Positions 47,501-59,451 are shown, numbered from the stretch's first letter. The stretch is DNA of 64,000 bases from Sarcomyxa edulis (GCA_009761415.1 QUOL01000001.1:2356001-2420000), one strand, 5' to 3'. Numbers and translations are program-made. The notes: generated by a model not told the origin, from the sequence alone.

Positions 47501-47606
47501 GGGAGGGGGTGACTTGGGTCTGACGAAGGGAAATGAACATTCAAGATGGATATAGGTGGAATAAAAGATCTCACAAGCGTCGCTTAGCAGCAGAACGAGG
47601 AGGCAT
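44544..47606 (-). CDS. Uncharacterised fungal family protein, many short exons, acidic and basic N-terminus
   Basis: The start at 47604-47606 gives MPPRSAAKRRLRPKSPPPES, with an acidic part (SDQEEEEERFEPEDLDKDLE) and repeated P-T-P-x-K-K motifs (PTPKKRILRRVIADEDTVPG, PTPTKKYGSLRRIPLPGDD, VTPSTKKP, PTTPSKSAVKKSSPVKV) over more than a dozen small exons. The C-terminal half is folded-looking: ADPALLKSYKGLTPLKCV, NHGNYVNLSRVDPRLLSNHP, AAICLSVITVNQSYLTEKAT and the final PKYSTVLVAYTVSSYSQPKR with NVQWAAVLGLYEP. From memory, similar C-terminal segments recur as multicopy hypothetical proteins in Agaricomycetes. The charged tail with TPxKK motifs suggests a nuclear or DNA-associated protein (inference). 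Exact exon borders are approximate. Confidence 0.6.
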
Positions 47607-48174
47607 TGGAGGCAAAGTCAACAATTTAACGTATCAGAAGGATATCGCTATTTAAAGGATATCATTTAGGGCAGGGTATCCACCTTTAAATGAGAGTATA
47701 CATTATATGCAAAGATTATAGATTGATAGACCTCATAGTAGCATGATCGACGCTAATAAGCTCCGTTCGGAGCCGAATGGTTGTATCAATGGAATCAAAC
47801 CGGAATCAGGTAATAAATGTAAGCAAATGCTAAACGCGTGATCTGCCAAGCATTATCTGATTGGTCTGGCATATATTGAGTCCGTTCGTATCGAAACCGA
47901 CCACTACTGGATGTTGGTAATTTACAATGATGAGTCAATAAATGTGCATAATCGCTTGGAGCAAGTGTAACCATTTACTTATAGGGTATACGTACCAGGT
48001 ACAGTGAGTCATATGCTTTCACATATGCAAGACAACCACATGGAACTTGCGGGGGCCGACAGGATATTTACTTGGCAGATGAATTGGGAGAAGGTGTTGT
48101 TCGAGCGACTTGAGCATTCAAATTATTCGGTGTGAAATATTGATACAGACTCACCTTTCGAATACAACATTATA
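47607..48174. other. Divergent intergenic region
   Basis: About 570 bases between two divergent uncharacterised genes. It is A/T-rich, with no repeat or RNA gene recognised; presumably it contains both promoters. Confidence 0.5.
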
Positions 48175-49403
48175 ATGGACGGGCATTATAACTTTGCAGA
48201 TGCTAGTAAGTCAGATATCCCACTGCATTGGCTATGTATACAACTAAATAATCAGGAGCAAAACTGGAGGAAATATCCATGGAACGGACAACAAACTCCA
48301 CCAAAGCAAACAAGCCTTCGATACAATTGAGCACAGTTACTGTACGCATTTTCTTGACTCAGTTCATGATTAGCATGGATAATGATATCTTCTCCAAGTT
48401 TGACGACATCTCTTTCATGTCATATGAAAACCCAACGACTGGTCGACTTGGAAGGTCGACGATTGGTGAAGACAGTTTGGATCAAACAGAAGAGGTCGTA
48501 CTGAGGGTACAAGGTATACTGTGTGAGAAAAGTCTTCCTCCAGTACAGCAAAGGTGAGTAACATTACGTTCTCTTGAATCAATAATTTGCTAATTTGTCA
48601 AAGAGCTAAAACTAGCAAAAACGCCTTCCTGCGTCAACATGTTGGCCTAACCGGACTAGGAACTGATTCGTTTGCGACTAGTATCAGGAATCTGAGAGGC
48701 ATCCATGCTATATTCATGTCTTCATATGAGAAAGATGCTGTACGTCCATGGAATCCACCAACCTACTTGGAGCACGGCGAAACTATCACGGCGTCGTGCA
48801 GATATTTCACTCCCATTCAAGAGTCGCCCAACGAGGTATCTGTTCCATTTGGATACATGGTCGATCCAGCAGGGAGGTTACAGGACATGATGGGTGATAT
48901 ATTTATACACGGATCTGATAATAATGTCCTTTATTATGGATATAAAGGGAGTAAAGAGGGAAAACATAGGTGAGTCGCTCAAACTCCATTTAAATGTCTT
49001 GATTGTACGACTTACTGGTAATAGCTACACGGAAATTAATCCGAGTATGTTTAGTTTGGGGGATATAGTCGAAATACAGATCACATTTCGAGCGCTTCCT
49101 CTGAAAAAGGACAAAGTACTGGTTCATTGCACCTTGCAGGCGTTGACATTGTTGGACAACAACCACAGTCTGGTACGTCTTTAGAATCCTTCAAAATTCA
49201 ACTTATAAACTAACGATACATGTAACAAGGCGGCAAGAGCAGCGAGGGCAAACCAATGTATCGCACCTAGTAATCTAATCTTACAGAACAAAATGAAACG
49301 CAAGGTCGGATATGAAGATGAAGATGAAGTAGTAGTCGCTCGTATGGGAATGGCTTTGTTGAATATAGGAGATGGGAAGAGTAAAAGGATGGATATGCAA
49401 TAG
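48175..49403 (+). CDS. Uncharacterised fungal family protein (five exons)
   Basis: The start at 48175 (MDGHYNFADA) is followed by RAKLEEISMERTTNSTKANK, then PSIQLSTVTVRIFLTQFMIS. Further segments are NAFLRQHVGLTGLGTDSFAT, PWNPPTYLEHGETITASCRY, FGYMVDPAGRLQDMMGDIFI and SYTEINPSMFSLGDIVEIQI. The C-terminus is basic/acidic (KMKRKVGYEDEDEVVVARMG) and stops at 49401-49403. All four introns have GT-AG ends and keep frame. The pattern resembles a multicopy Agaricomycete family I recall only as hypothetical. It is mainly beta-strand-like, with no enzyme motif. It is divergent from the gene at 44544-47606, and the two families may travel together. Confidence 0.65.
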
Positions 49404-49527
49404 TTCAAACAAGGTCGTACTCTATAATAAATATCCGGAGACCTACAGCTCCACCACCTATTATCATAATCGTGTAGAGTGAAATGAAAGACGACAATGA
49501 ATGTGTACTTCTATTGGTTGTAAGTCA

Positions 49528-50986
49528 TTATACGTACCGATGTATTCTATCGTATAAACCCTCCTCTACACACGTTTGAAGCAAACTATCATCGAAGTTT
49601 TCCATAATGTATCCTGTAACAACCGAATGATGAAAAGGGGTGCTTGTTGAAGGAATGTATGGTGCACAACGGGATCTAACCATCGATGCATAGGTGGGAT
49701 AATCAATTTTAGGAAGTTGTAGAGGATGGGGTGAGCGGTTGTCCATATCAAACGCCTGCAAGTTTGGAAGAATATCATAATCCGGAGGTCGACGAGTTAA
49801 TAACTCAAAGAAGTCGGTGGTAAGAGGCAATGAGTGCAGTCCAAGATATATGATAGATGGTGATTGGAGAAGGAAGGATACGACTTGAGGAATCGAAGGA
49901 GATTGGTCCTGTAAAATGAACCGTGAAAGTTTGTTCCGAAAGTTTGACCGATGGTGAAGGTCCATCATAATACTATGTGGCCACTGCGAATTTGGGATAG
50001 ATTCGACCGAAATGGACAATCTGTGGAGCGACGGCAAAGTGAGAGGTGAAAAAAACAGCCCCCAACGTCTTGTACGCAAAAATGTTATCTCCAGGTTCTG
50101 CAACGCTGAATGAACAATACTTCCAGAAGGGAATCTATCGACGTCCTCCCATTGCTCTATATGCAATTGGGCTTCCTCCAATCGCTCCAATTGCGATAGA
50201 AAATGTGGACCTGTGGACGGTAGACTGACGGTGCGAAGCTCCAATTGAACAAGTTGGGACCAGGGAATCCTCATGAGGTCTTGTTGTAACACGTAGGATG
50301 TGGAAATCCTCAAGTGTATAAGTTTTGACGCAGATTCCAACAAAGTGATAGGAATGTAAATGTCGAAGTACCGGATATGCCTGATCAGTGGACGGTCACA
50401 GGGAGTAGCAGATGTTAATTCGAAGTACTCCAATAACGGGTATTGTTCGGATGGCGAATACAGAATGGAAAGATAATTGTCATCATTGTGACTTGCCACA
50501 AGTCGTATTTTGACGGATCGATAGCGATGAAAAGAAGCGATTATGGATTTGTAGAAGAATGGTGTGTCGGCTGAAGTTAAGATGAATATGTCCATGGGTA
50601 GGATACGGGAGTTCTGGCACCACATGTTGAACAGTGCTGTAAACTGTGCAGGATAAGCCCTGCGGGATTTTATGTGCAGTTGAAAACTGGTACTCCACAA
50701 CGCAGAAAATCCAAATGCCAACTCCCTCCATAAACGGCAAACCTGAGTCACTACAAGGAGTGATATGATAGGCTGTTGAAAGGCATAATAGCCCACCGAC
50801 ATGTCAAAAATCTTGCCGAGGATTTCATTTGGCAAGTTATGAATAAAATCGCTTTGACCAAAACGAAAGAACCGGTGTTGCGCAGTTGTTAAACATATGC
50901 TGTGTCCATCAGTGGCTCTGTTACATGCAAATGGAATGTAAAGACACAATCAAAAGCATGTGATAGAAAACGGCTCACCGATGCAT
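49528..50986 (-). CDS. F-box protein with leucine-rich-repeat-like C-terminal region
   Basis: Substrate-recognition candidate for an SCF ubiquitin ligase. A two-codon first exon (MHR, start at 50984-50986) joins to ATDGHSICLTTAQHRF, replacing a longer in-frame start inside the intron. The F-box is HNLPNEILGKIFDMSVG...LLVVTQVCRLWRELAFGFSA (about residues 27-75). The rest has irregular leucine-rich segments (LVQLELRTVSLPSTGPHFLS, LTLPSLHRLSISVESIP), typical of the large F-box family in mushrooms. It ends DRIHRYV. The substrate cannot be inferred. Confidence 0.85.
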
Positions 50987-51199
50987 GATGACTGTCTCTA
51001 GTGATGAAAATACATCAAAGAGAGATCGAAAAGAAAAAGGTTATCGGCTTTGAGGAATAACAATGACAAAGTTGAAGAGATCAGAACGCCACAAACCTCT
51101 AAAAATAACAAGTATAAATATGGGGATCATTATAAGCGGCACTTGAAATATTGAAGAAGCCTATTGAAGTCTCTGTCACTACTCAGTATCATTCTTACC

Positions 51200-51916
51200 A
51201 TGGACACCGATTCGAAAGATGACATCAAACCTTTGGAACAAATGCAAAACACCATCGGTCAGCTAACTCAACAAAATCAGTTCCTATTCAATCTCTGGCA
51301 AACACAGATCAAAATAAATGCCGATCTTCGAAAAGACATAATCACGGTCATTGGACAACGTGATGGATTTCAGAATGCAGGGGGTCGTACAAGAGTGGAA
51401 ATAGCAGAGTTGAAGTCCAAGATAATCAGGTTGAAGACCGATTTGAAAGACAGCAAACTATCGACTGTTATACAAAACAACATGGTAAGACTTAACTCAG
51501 ATTCTTATTCGATGGTTTCGTTAATTATCAGTTCAGATGGCACTGAACCAAAACAATGCAGCGACTGGAGACATAGAACCCCGCATGCAAAACGTATTTG
51601 ACGTTTTGACTATGTGCTGCTACAAAAACTGAAGTTAAATCATATCAGATATCGACAACTATTGTCGTCGACACAGACGATGAAAGTGAAGAAGAAAGAG
51701 ACCCGAATGACCAGGTTCAGACCCATTTCCGGGAAAAGACATTTGGTACGTCAAGCAACATTAGAAACATTCAAATCTCTAGTTCCTGACGATATCCAAG
51801 AGTTGCTCCCACATATAGGAAATTCAAACAGCAGACCAATATTTGTCAGAGACACGGTAAACAGTTTATTTGTAACAAGGCAAAGAGATGAGTCACCAGA
51901 AATAGAGTACGAATAG
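51200..51916 (+). CDS. Small coiled-coil hypothetical protein
   Basis: The start at 51200 gives MDTDSKDDIKPLEQMQNTIG, then QLTQQNQFLFNLWQTQIKIN and VEIAELKSKIIRLKTDLKDS, a probable coiled coil (about residues 10-95). After introns come VVDTDDESEEERDPNDQVQT and a C-terminal exon VPDDIQELLPHIGNSNS...QRDESPEIEYE ending at 51916. An upstream in-frame ATG at 51164 is possible, but the sequence there is leader-like. No family is recognised. Confidence 0.5.
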
Positions 51917-51989
51917 TAGATATAGTTAGCAGTGTTTAGAAAACATTCACCAAAATATAGTCGTTGTAAAATATCAGTGGCGGTGCAGA

Positions 51990-52216
51990 GGTTTCCACGC
52001 CGTAGACATGGGAGAGGCCTGCTGCTGAGTGGCAGTGCAGGCGTGACTGGTTGTGACCAGCAGACGCGTTGGTTTGAGTGGCTGTGTAAATGTTCACACG
52101 CCGTAGACATGGGAGAGGCCTGCTGCTGAGTGGCAGTGCAGGCGTGACTGGTTGTGACCAGCAGACGCATTGGTTTGAGTGGCTGTGTAAATGTTCCCAC
52201 GCTGTAGACATGGGGA
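51990..52216. repeat. 101-bp tandem repeat with hairpin-forming units (about 2.2 copies)
   Basis: GTAGACATGGGAGAGGCCTG recurs at 52002 and 52103, with a partial third unit at 52204 (period 101). Each unit holds the palindromes CTGGT-TGTG-ACCAG and GCCTGC...GCAGGC. The copies differ by only a few bases. Confidence 0.85.
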
Positions 52217-52524
52217 TTTTTGGCAAATTTCTCGCTGGAACTGGGATTAAATGAACGAGTTCTTAATAAATTAAGGACTCGTAACCAATTCAGCGAGGTG
52301 GGTAACAGAGGGCCCTGAATAGCCTTAGTTGGCAGTCCAGGTCAGCTGTGTGGCATACGACGCAGGAGAACAACTAGCTTGAGCTTGAACTAACCAATAG
52401 CTTGACTGTTGAAGTTACAAAACACAGTCGGCAGCCGCCGAGACTGTGATTGAAGTGTGACATTACGCGTCTGTGACACCGTTCTAAATTTGAAAGACGA
52501 GTTTCCTGAAACTCAACCCTTACG
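52217..52524. other. Intergenic region upstream of the first paired F-box gene
   Basis: No gene is seen. It probably carries the promoter of the gene starting at 52525. Confidence 0.45.
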
Positions 52525-55032
52525 ATGATGCCCGTTCGCCGTTCTTCACGTCTTCAGGAAGCACGTCTCAAACTTAAATCAACCGGGAACGAAAACGAGC
52601 CTTTGCAGACGACTGGTGACGGCAGTAGCTCGGCTAGCACTAGTCACGATAATCAACCTCCAATAGCCCGAGCCAAACGTCGCAGGATGGAAGGCTTGAA
52701 GTCTGATGACTTACAGAATACTGTCCTTCCCACTGAAACTACTGGAGGAGGAGGAGGAAACCTCTCTAAGCTCCCATCAATGCCCCTGGACATTCTATTC
52801 GAGGTTGGTATCTTTGATATGTTCAAGTTTCATCAAGATAACGCGGCCTTTCCGAGTCTGACATGATACACAGATCTTTGGAAACTTGACACCTCTCGAC
52901 TTATTGCATCTCATTTGGACCACAAAGTCATTGCGAAGCACTCTCATGCAACGACACGCCACATCCGTATGGAAATCTGCTCGAGCCACGGTGGGCATGC
53001 CTGAATGCCCTCCCGACCTTTCCGAACCACAGTTCGCTTTTCTAGGTTATGTTCCTGAGTGTCACGTACGCAATCTAGTGCACTGAGGTTACACTCTGAT
53101 TGTCTCATATATGCTCTGGTCACAGTTCTGCTTCGTGCCCGAGAGTAACACGATGTGGTCAATCCGTGTCAGGTGTTGCTACGATTGCCAGAAAAAAAAG
53201 TACGGACATATTTTTGATTTTATTCTACGCTGACACCTTTTGTCCCAGTATTCTCAAACACGCCAGACTAACTCATTTCCTGCCAAAAGAGGCCGCAGAG
53301 GATGTACATCGTCGCGACCCCCTCATTGGCGATGTCAACCATTATGATTATCTTCCATGTGTCTACGAACAACGCTCCAGTGAGTCTTTATTTCTTTTTC
53401 TAGGCCCACTTATCCATTATACTACGGAAGACAATTTCAATAGATTGTATCTCAAATCAGAAGCTCTTCAGCTAGGTCGTGAGATCATGGCCTTGCGGGG
53501 CGATGGACCTAGATTACAGGCCTTTTACGACCAGAGACGGCGTGATGTCCAGGTGAAAATGCGCCACGCCGATAGGTGTCTGCAATGGCAGATAGCGTGT
53601 GCTGAGGCTCTGGAAGCAACTTATCGCCGACGCAAGGATTTGTGAGTCACGTACGTGCGTTGCATCGCTGAATATCTCTCACGGATAGATCAGTGTGACG
53701 CAGAAACTCAGAGAACTTGGGTGGGCGCTCGAAATACAACGACGAGAGAACTCCGATCCAAAATTTTTGTTGTCAAATCCCTTGGTAGCTAAGGATGACG
53801 ATCTGACGGAAGATAGTGCGTACTCTCGTGGTTTCTCGTGTCTGTTATGCATCTCAACCTGCTCGCAGAATGGACCGAGATCAAGGACGAGATGGTCCAG
53901 TACATGGAACAAATCAAGGAGAAACGACTATCAGAGGAACGGGTTGTCCGGAGATCCCAGCGTCAGCGGATACTTATGAACCAGATACAACGATATCTCT
54001 CATCCCGACCCCGAGACGAGGTTGTTCCTTCGTACGCTGACATCTGCCAGATGGACGAATTCGAAGCCATCCTTGATGCGCCAGCTGATGTTAGCGTTAC
54101 CGCTGAAAGCTTCGCAGAACCTATCGCGAGACTGCCCGAACTAGCCGGACCGTGGCTCCAGTCAATCTTTCAGCGTCTTCTGACTCTTCAGCCGAATTTC
54201 GCCCGCGGGGTAGATGGCTTGTCCCGCCTTGATTTGGCATCGACCTTCTTCACATGTTGCATGCCGGAATGTGGTGAAATGCTGACATATCCGAGGATCT
54301 TGACTCACCACTGTATGACAAAACTGTTTTTTGCGTTTTTGGATTCTCCCAAGAAGGAGATCAACAAATGCTTCATTGCATTGGGCTGCGAACCTTGGAA
54401 CTATGGCGACACAAGCAGGATGTTGTATCATATCGGTGCCAAAACGGTCGCAAATCTTCTCGTGCAAATGTGTGGACTAGACGGGACGGTAACGACACCT
54501 CAAGAGATGGATAATCTTGATCCCAGGTTCACTTGTGAACGATGCATATCGCCGGGTGACCTTTTAATCTTCTCTTGGAGGGCTGCGGCAAGTCTATCAT
54601 GCATGTGGTCCATTGCCTTGTAGCCACTACTTACATATCATATGCAGGTTTGCCATGCTGTACGAAGCATGCATTTCGAGTGGAGGCGCTTCACGGAGGA
54701 TACAACAACAATCATCAAGAGGCAAGAAACCGATCTAAGGCGGGAGATTGCTGGGAAATCGGAGTCGCTCGACTGGTGCTGTACGCGATGTAGGCAAAGG
54801 ATGGCTTTCAAGTCACTTGCATGTCATGCAAAACAAAAGTCAGTGGAGTCTAGATAAAATCCGGTTAGGTATAACTAACATGCATATATACAGACATGCG
54901 GTGAGGAAGTTACGCGAGGTTGACTACTATAGATATGTGGATGCGTCCTGCGAATTTCCATTCCCCTTGGTACTGCATCACGTCACAGGGAAGGTTACTT
55001 TTGACCCTTCGAAGGCCAATAGTTCTACTTAG
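52525..55032 (+). CDS. F-box protein with zinc-finger-like C-terminal motifs, tandem copy A
   Basis: The N-terminus is MMPVRRSSRLQEARLKLKST and a low-complexity Ser/Thr region. The F-box begins SKLPSMPLDILFE and continues after an intron with IFGNLTPLDLLHLIWTTKSL (about residues 88-125). Then come SVWKSARATVGMPECPPDLS and RVRCCYDCQKK. The long C-terminal part has CCMPECGEMLTYPRILTHHC and DWCCTRCRQRMAFKSLACH, spacing that resembles zinc-binding C2H2 or C4 motifs. The gene ends DPSKANSST at 55032 with at least eight exons. Together with the next gene it is a clear tandem duplicate; matching exon borders show genomic duplication. Target unknown. Confidence 0.8.
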
Positions 55033-55474
55033 TATGGTGCAAATGTTGTAGTATCTTCTGTACAAAAAACCTGGCATATCAAATCCACAGATTTGGAATC
55101 ACTGTGCAATTGCACCTTATCTCATCGATTGCAAGGCCTTAGGGGATGTCAAGTTTCAGCCTCAACTTTACGCAATCAACACGTGCGATACGCGATACGC
55201 GTCTGTCACGATGTCGTGACGACATCGGCTACCACGTTTTTCCTTCCCGAGCCTTTACCGTATAAACGGTAGACTTGACAGAACTCTACCCAACCACCTG
55301 TGTTCTCTGGAAGGTCGCGTTACAATAGCAGAGCTAGTTCAATCTGTCTGATCCTCCTTGTTCCTATCCAATTCCTATCTGTCATCGCCTCCGGGTAAGC
55401 CCGGATTTCCCCAACCTCGTTAGAACACAAAAAACGACCCCACGTACCCAAAGCAGCAGTTTACCAGCTGCACG
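55033..55474. other. Intergenic region between the paired F-box genes
   Basis: About 440 bases between the tandem copies. It contains the promoter of copy B, and no other gene is seen. Confidence 0.5.
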
Positions 55475-57719
55475 ATGCCTGACCTGACTCCTCTCGAAAT
55501 CCCTCTTGTTGAAAGAGATGGAACAGGAAAACTATCAATAACTCAGGAAATACCTTTGGACATTCTGTTAGAGGTTCGTACCTCTTAGCTATGTAATCGA
55601 ACTACGCCGTTCCAATCTCATGCAGATTTTCGGACATTTAAGACCTCTCGACCTTCTCCATCTTGTTTGGTCTACGAAATTATTGCGAAGTTTGCTTATG
55701 CGACGACATGCGATATCTGTTTGGCAATCTGCGCGAGCCACAGTTGGGATGCCTGGATGCCCTCCCGATCTCTCTGAACCCCAATTCGCATTTCTCGCAT
55801 TTGTTCCAGATTGCCACGTATGTCATTTATTCCTCTATATCCTGACTCTTGACACTGATTTCGGTTTCGAAGTTCTGTTCAAATAGTGATGTTACCGATA
55901 TCATGTGGTCACTTCGCGTCAGGTGTTGCGATGATTGCCGGAAAGCACAGTGAGTATCTCGATTTTTGAGATTTCACAGAACTCGAGTCTTGATGCTCGT
56001 AAAATCCGTTCAGCCTCGTCAAATCTCGAGCTTTGGTCCGCTTTCTACCAAAAGAGGCAACGGAGCCTGTGCTACTCACTGAAGCCTCCCACGGTTATAT
56101 CAATTGTCTACCTTACTATCGAAACGACGAACGCAGAGGTATGTTCTACCTACCTTCCTCCGTTTCGGCATGAGCTTACTTGCCGTATCTACTGTTAGCT
56201 CAAATGACGGAGTGGTACCTCAAATCTGCAGTCCTAGATCTCCGCCAACAGATCAAGAAGCTACACGGTAACGAGATAGGATTACGGGCCTTCTATGATC
56301 AGACACGATCAGTGGTCGAAGCCACCATAGAACATGCTGAGAAATGTGTCGAATGGAAATCCTCTTGTGCTTGGACTACGCTACTGACTCAAGATCGACG
56401 TAAGGAATTGTGAGTTCAGACTCTAACCTGATACAGGATCCGTTGTCACTGAATACGAATGAAAGCATAACGAAGAAACTCAGGAAACTCGGCCGCAAAT
56501 CCGAATTAGATGCAGTGCGCCGAATCAATCCTTCATTTTTGTTAAGGCACCCCTTGGTACTGGCAAGGGACGTAGATATGACGGAGTGGGGTGCGCGTAA
56601 TCGTTGTTCTCTGACTGCGTACAACGTCCTGATCGTGTCTATCTGTAGAATGGGCAGATATCCAGGACGAGATGGTCACTAGCATGGAACAAGTCATAGA
56701 TGAACGACTGACCAGCGAACGGGCTGCGCGTAGAATTCAACGTCAAGTTATCCTGATTCGGGAGCTCTCTCGCTACCTTTCCACTCGACCTCGGGAAGTT
56801 CTTATCTCGAGTCTGGATATAAGCCGAATGGACGTCTTCCAAACTATCCTCGATGCTCCGGTGGACGTTGAAGTAACACCACAAGACTTTGCAGAACCTA
56901 TCTTTCGACTTTCTCAACTATCCGAACCCTGGCAGAGATCTGGAGCGCAGTCACTCCTTGCTATTCGTGTGCCTACGTCCGTAACTTCATCGAAGGATGA
57001 TTCCGTGGTGCCGAGGCAGGAATTGGCGACTGCACTTTTTTATTGCATCTTACCAGGATGCGGCCAACTTGTAACATATCACAACGTCTCGAGCCACCGA
57101 CTCGGATGCGCGTCAACCTTCGTTTCAGACTGGGAATATCTGGAGTTCATAGAAGATCTAGTCGCGCTTTTTGTGCGCCAATGTGACTTGAATCCGGAGT
57201 TTACGACGGCTGCGAAAATGGACGCGGTTGACCCTAGGTTCGTTTGCTTTAATTGCTCGAGCTCGGAGGGGTTGATGGTTTTCTCTTGGAGGACTGCGGT
57301 ATGATGATTTCGGACCTCTTCTCAATTACTCGTCTCATCGAGTCTACAGATCGCCCATGCCATGCAAAAAATTCACTTACGATTTGGTCGTGTCGATGAG
57401 GATGCCATTGTCAAGAGTCAAGAGGTTGGTCTAAGTCTCAAGGCTGCGAGAAAATCATCCGCGTGTGATTGGTGCTGTACAAGGTGCAGAGAACGGATGA
57501 CATTCAGGAGCCTTGCATGGCATCTGAAGATACGGTGAGTAAACTTCTGCCACACACACTCGTCCGCCCATCTGATCCTTGAAATCTAGACATGGCATCA
57601 AGGCACTTCGAGAAGTTGACTATTATCGGCCAATTGATGCTTCCAGTGACTTCATCTTTCCATTCGTTTATTATCCCGACAAGAAGAAGAGTCGTCTGGT
57701 TTCCATCGATGATGTATGA
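55475..57719 (+). CDS. F-box protein with zinc-finger-like C-terminal motifs, tandem copy B
   Basis: The start MPDLTPLEIPLVERDGTGKL leads to the F-box ITQEIPLDILLE plus IFGHLRPLDLLHLVWSTKLL. SVWQSARATVGMPGCPPDLS is nearly identical to copy A, whereas the N-terminus is shorter and unrelated. Later segments are RVRCCDDCRKAQ, LRQQIKKLHGNEIGLRAFYD, IQRQVILIRELSRYLSTRPR and the finger-like CCTRCRERMTFRSLAWHLKI followed by RH (C-x2-C-x11-H-x4-H). It stops at 57717-57719, about 30 bases from the convergent POP3 gene. The exon between about 55.9 and 56.2 kb is hard to define. Confidence 0.78.
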
Positions 57720-57748
57720 TTGTGCATGGATATATATTGCCTGTAAAA

Positions 57749-58632
57749 TCAAGCCTTGCTCTGTTCAATTCGTGTGCTGGCGTCAGGCCTGGATTTTCTC
57801 CGTGCTTTTGCGGTGGATTTTTCCTCCGCGCGTCGCTCTTTGGCTGCCTTCATATCCTTCGGCGCAGAAGTCCGCACTTGCTTGATATGGGTGGGTATAA
57901 GTTGGTTGGTAGGGGCCATTGTAGCGGTTGTCGCGAGCCACGATGCTGTCAAGGTAGGAACGGACTCCAACATGGATGCGAATAAAGACAATTGAGGCGT
58001 TTCGACCTAAGGCATAGTATGGTTGTGTTTAATCCAGAGATTTTGAGATCGATAGAAAAAGAGGCACGTACGTCCATGGCCAAAATTGCTACTCTTCGCA
58101 AACCCAGGACTTCTGCAAGAGAGGCTTCAGCTCCCCGAGGGAGAGGTACGATCTTGATAGGGTCAAATGTCTCTGTAGGCGTTTGGGATGAAGAATTGAA
58201 AGCTGCAATCAAATGCGGGAAATGATCAATGAGAATGGGTGGGTCGATGTCTGCGCGACAGATGAAAACTAGTTTGATCGCGGGACGTGGTTCTGGAGGT
58301 GAGGATAACGCGTCCTGCTCGCGGTTAAGCACTAGTCGATGACGCTTGTTTCGAATCTGAGATTCCAGTCGTTTTGTCACTTCGTTTATACCGATGGTAA
58401 GATGGCCAAGAAGGGCAGGAGCTTCAGGTTCCGAAGTAGGCAGAGTTTCTTGAGTATTTATGGGTGTTTCGACGCAAGTCCCAGAATCAGTGGTAGAAGT
58501 GGTGGCATCCGACATCTCCACATCGGTCTTTCTTTTCTTCAGCCCATCATTGTTACTCTCAGCCTTTTGAGATCGTTTACGTTTTCTGTTCGATGTGTCT
58601 CGGCCTTTGTGATATTGGGAAATCCCGCTCAT
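57749..58632 (-). CDS. POP3: RNase P/MRP subunit POP3
   Basis: Nuclear L7Ae-like protein subunit of the RNase P and RNase MRP ribonucleoproteins. The start at 58630-58632 gives MSGISQYHKGRDTSNRKRKR, a basic, Ser-rich leader. The domain is visible in HLTIGINEVTKRLESQIRNK, RPAIKLVFICRADIDPPILI, DHFPHLIAAFNSS and LPRGAEASLAEVLGLRRVAI, followed after one intron by LFASMLESVPTLTASWLATT and THIKQVRTSAPKDMKAAKER. The tail is highly basic and stops at 57749-57751. A much longer leftward frame that begins near 59400 includes the promoter region and is not used. Confidence 0.8.
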
Positions 58633-59451
58633 TGTAGAAATTAAGAGAGCCAATACAGAATTTTGAACATTGAGGGGAACTGAAGGCCTGAGATAGATGA
58701 ATAGAACGATAAGAGTGCATTCCTGAGTTGACGAGGATCGTACAGTACCAAGGAATTCGGAATGGATTATCGAGTACACTCTGAAACACGGGTTTTCTGT
58801 CGTTGCCATCCCGAACTTTTGCACGATTGGAAACATGGGAATGCGTTCGCGCCGACATGAGGCTTTGAGACGATCGTGAACCGGAGGATGGGGCACGTAC
58901 GCCGTTGGTACGCCGAGTCCGGACGTCCGTGCAAAAATATGATCGGTGTTTGAGATCAATGGCTGTGCCAAATAGCCGGTGCTCCGGCCACCTGGCCCAT
59001 TGCAGAACGATGCGGCGACATTGGACAAACTCTCTCCACAGCCCGCGTCGATGATGGCGGCCTCCCCGCTCGCTCGGGTAGACCTACAGCTCAGAACGTC
59101 CGTGCGGATGTCTGATCCGCCGTCTCGATCCCGGAGATTGAATGACAACGCCGTAGGCGTCAAAATTTTACAGCTCTTCGTCCGTCCTACAGCTTCCATG
59201 TAGTCGATCGACATATCCTTTCTACTGGACTTGCGTGCGTCCTGAGACGTTCTGGATCTGTATACCAAACCCTCATGCTGTCGTCCACCGGCCGATCCAT
59301 AATCCTGGATATAGGTGTACTTGTACTTTGTCGATCTATAGCATGACCGCACACAATGAAACCATAAGAGGCCTTGCTCTTGAGCCTCAGACACACTCAC
59401 TACCTGAACCAGATTCAGACAACCTCACTTCCTCTACCAACAACCCACACC
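58633..59451. other. Divergent intergenic region between POP3 and the first GNAT gene
   Basis: About 820 bases. The minus strand is largely open, but the translation has no recognisable motif. It most likely contains both promoters. Confidence 0.45.

Noticed and set aside
52525..57719. Idea that the F-box pair belongs to the accessory module.
   Set aside because: F-box genes are abundant and dispersed in Agaricomycetes, and a repeat array separates them from the module.
57949..59400. Very long minus-strand frame (483 codons) covering POP3 and its upstream region.
   Set aside because: POP3 similarity begins only after the ATG at 58630-58632. The upstream part has no motif and contains the divergent promoter region.
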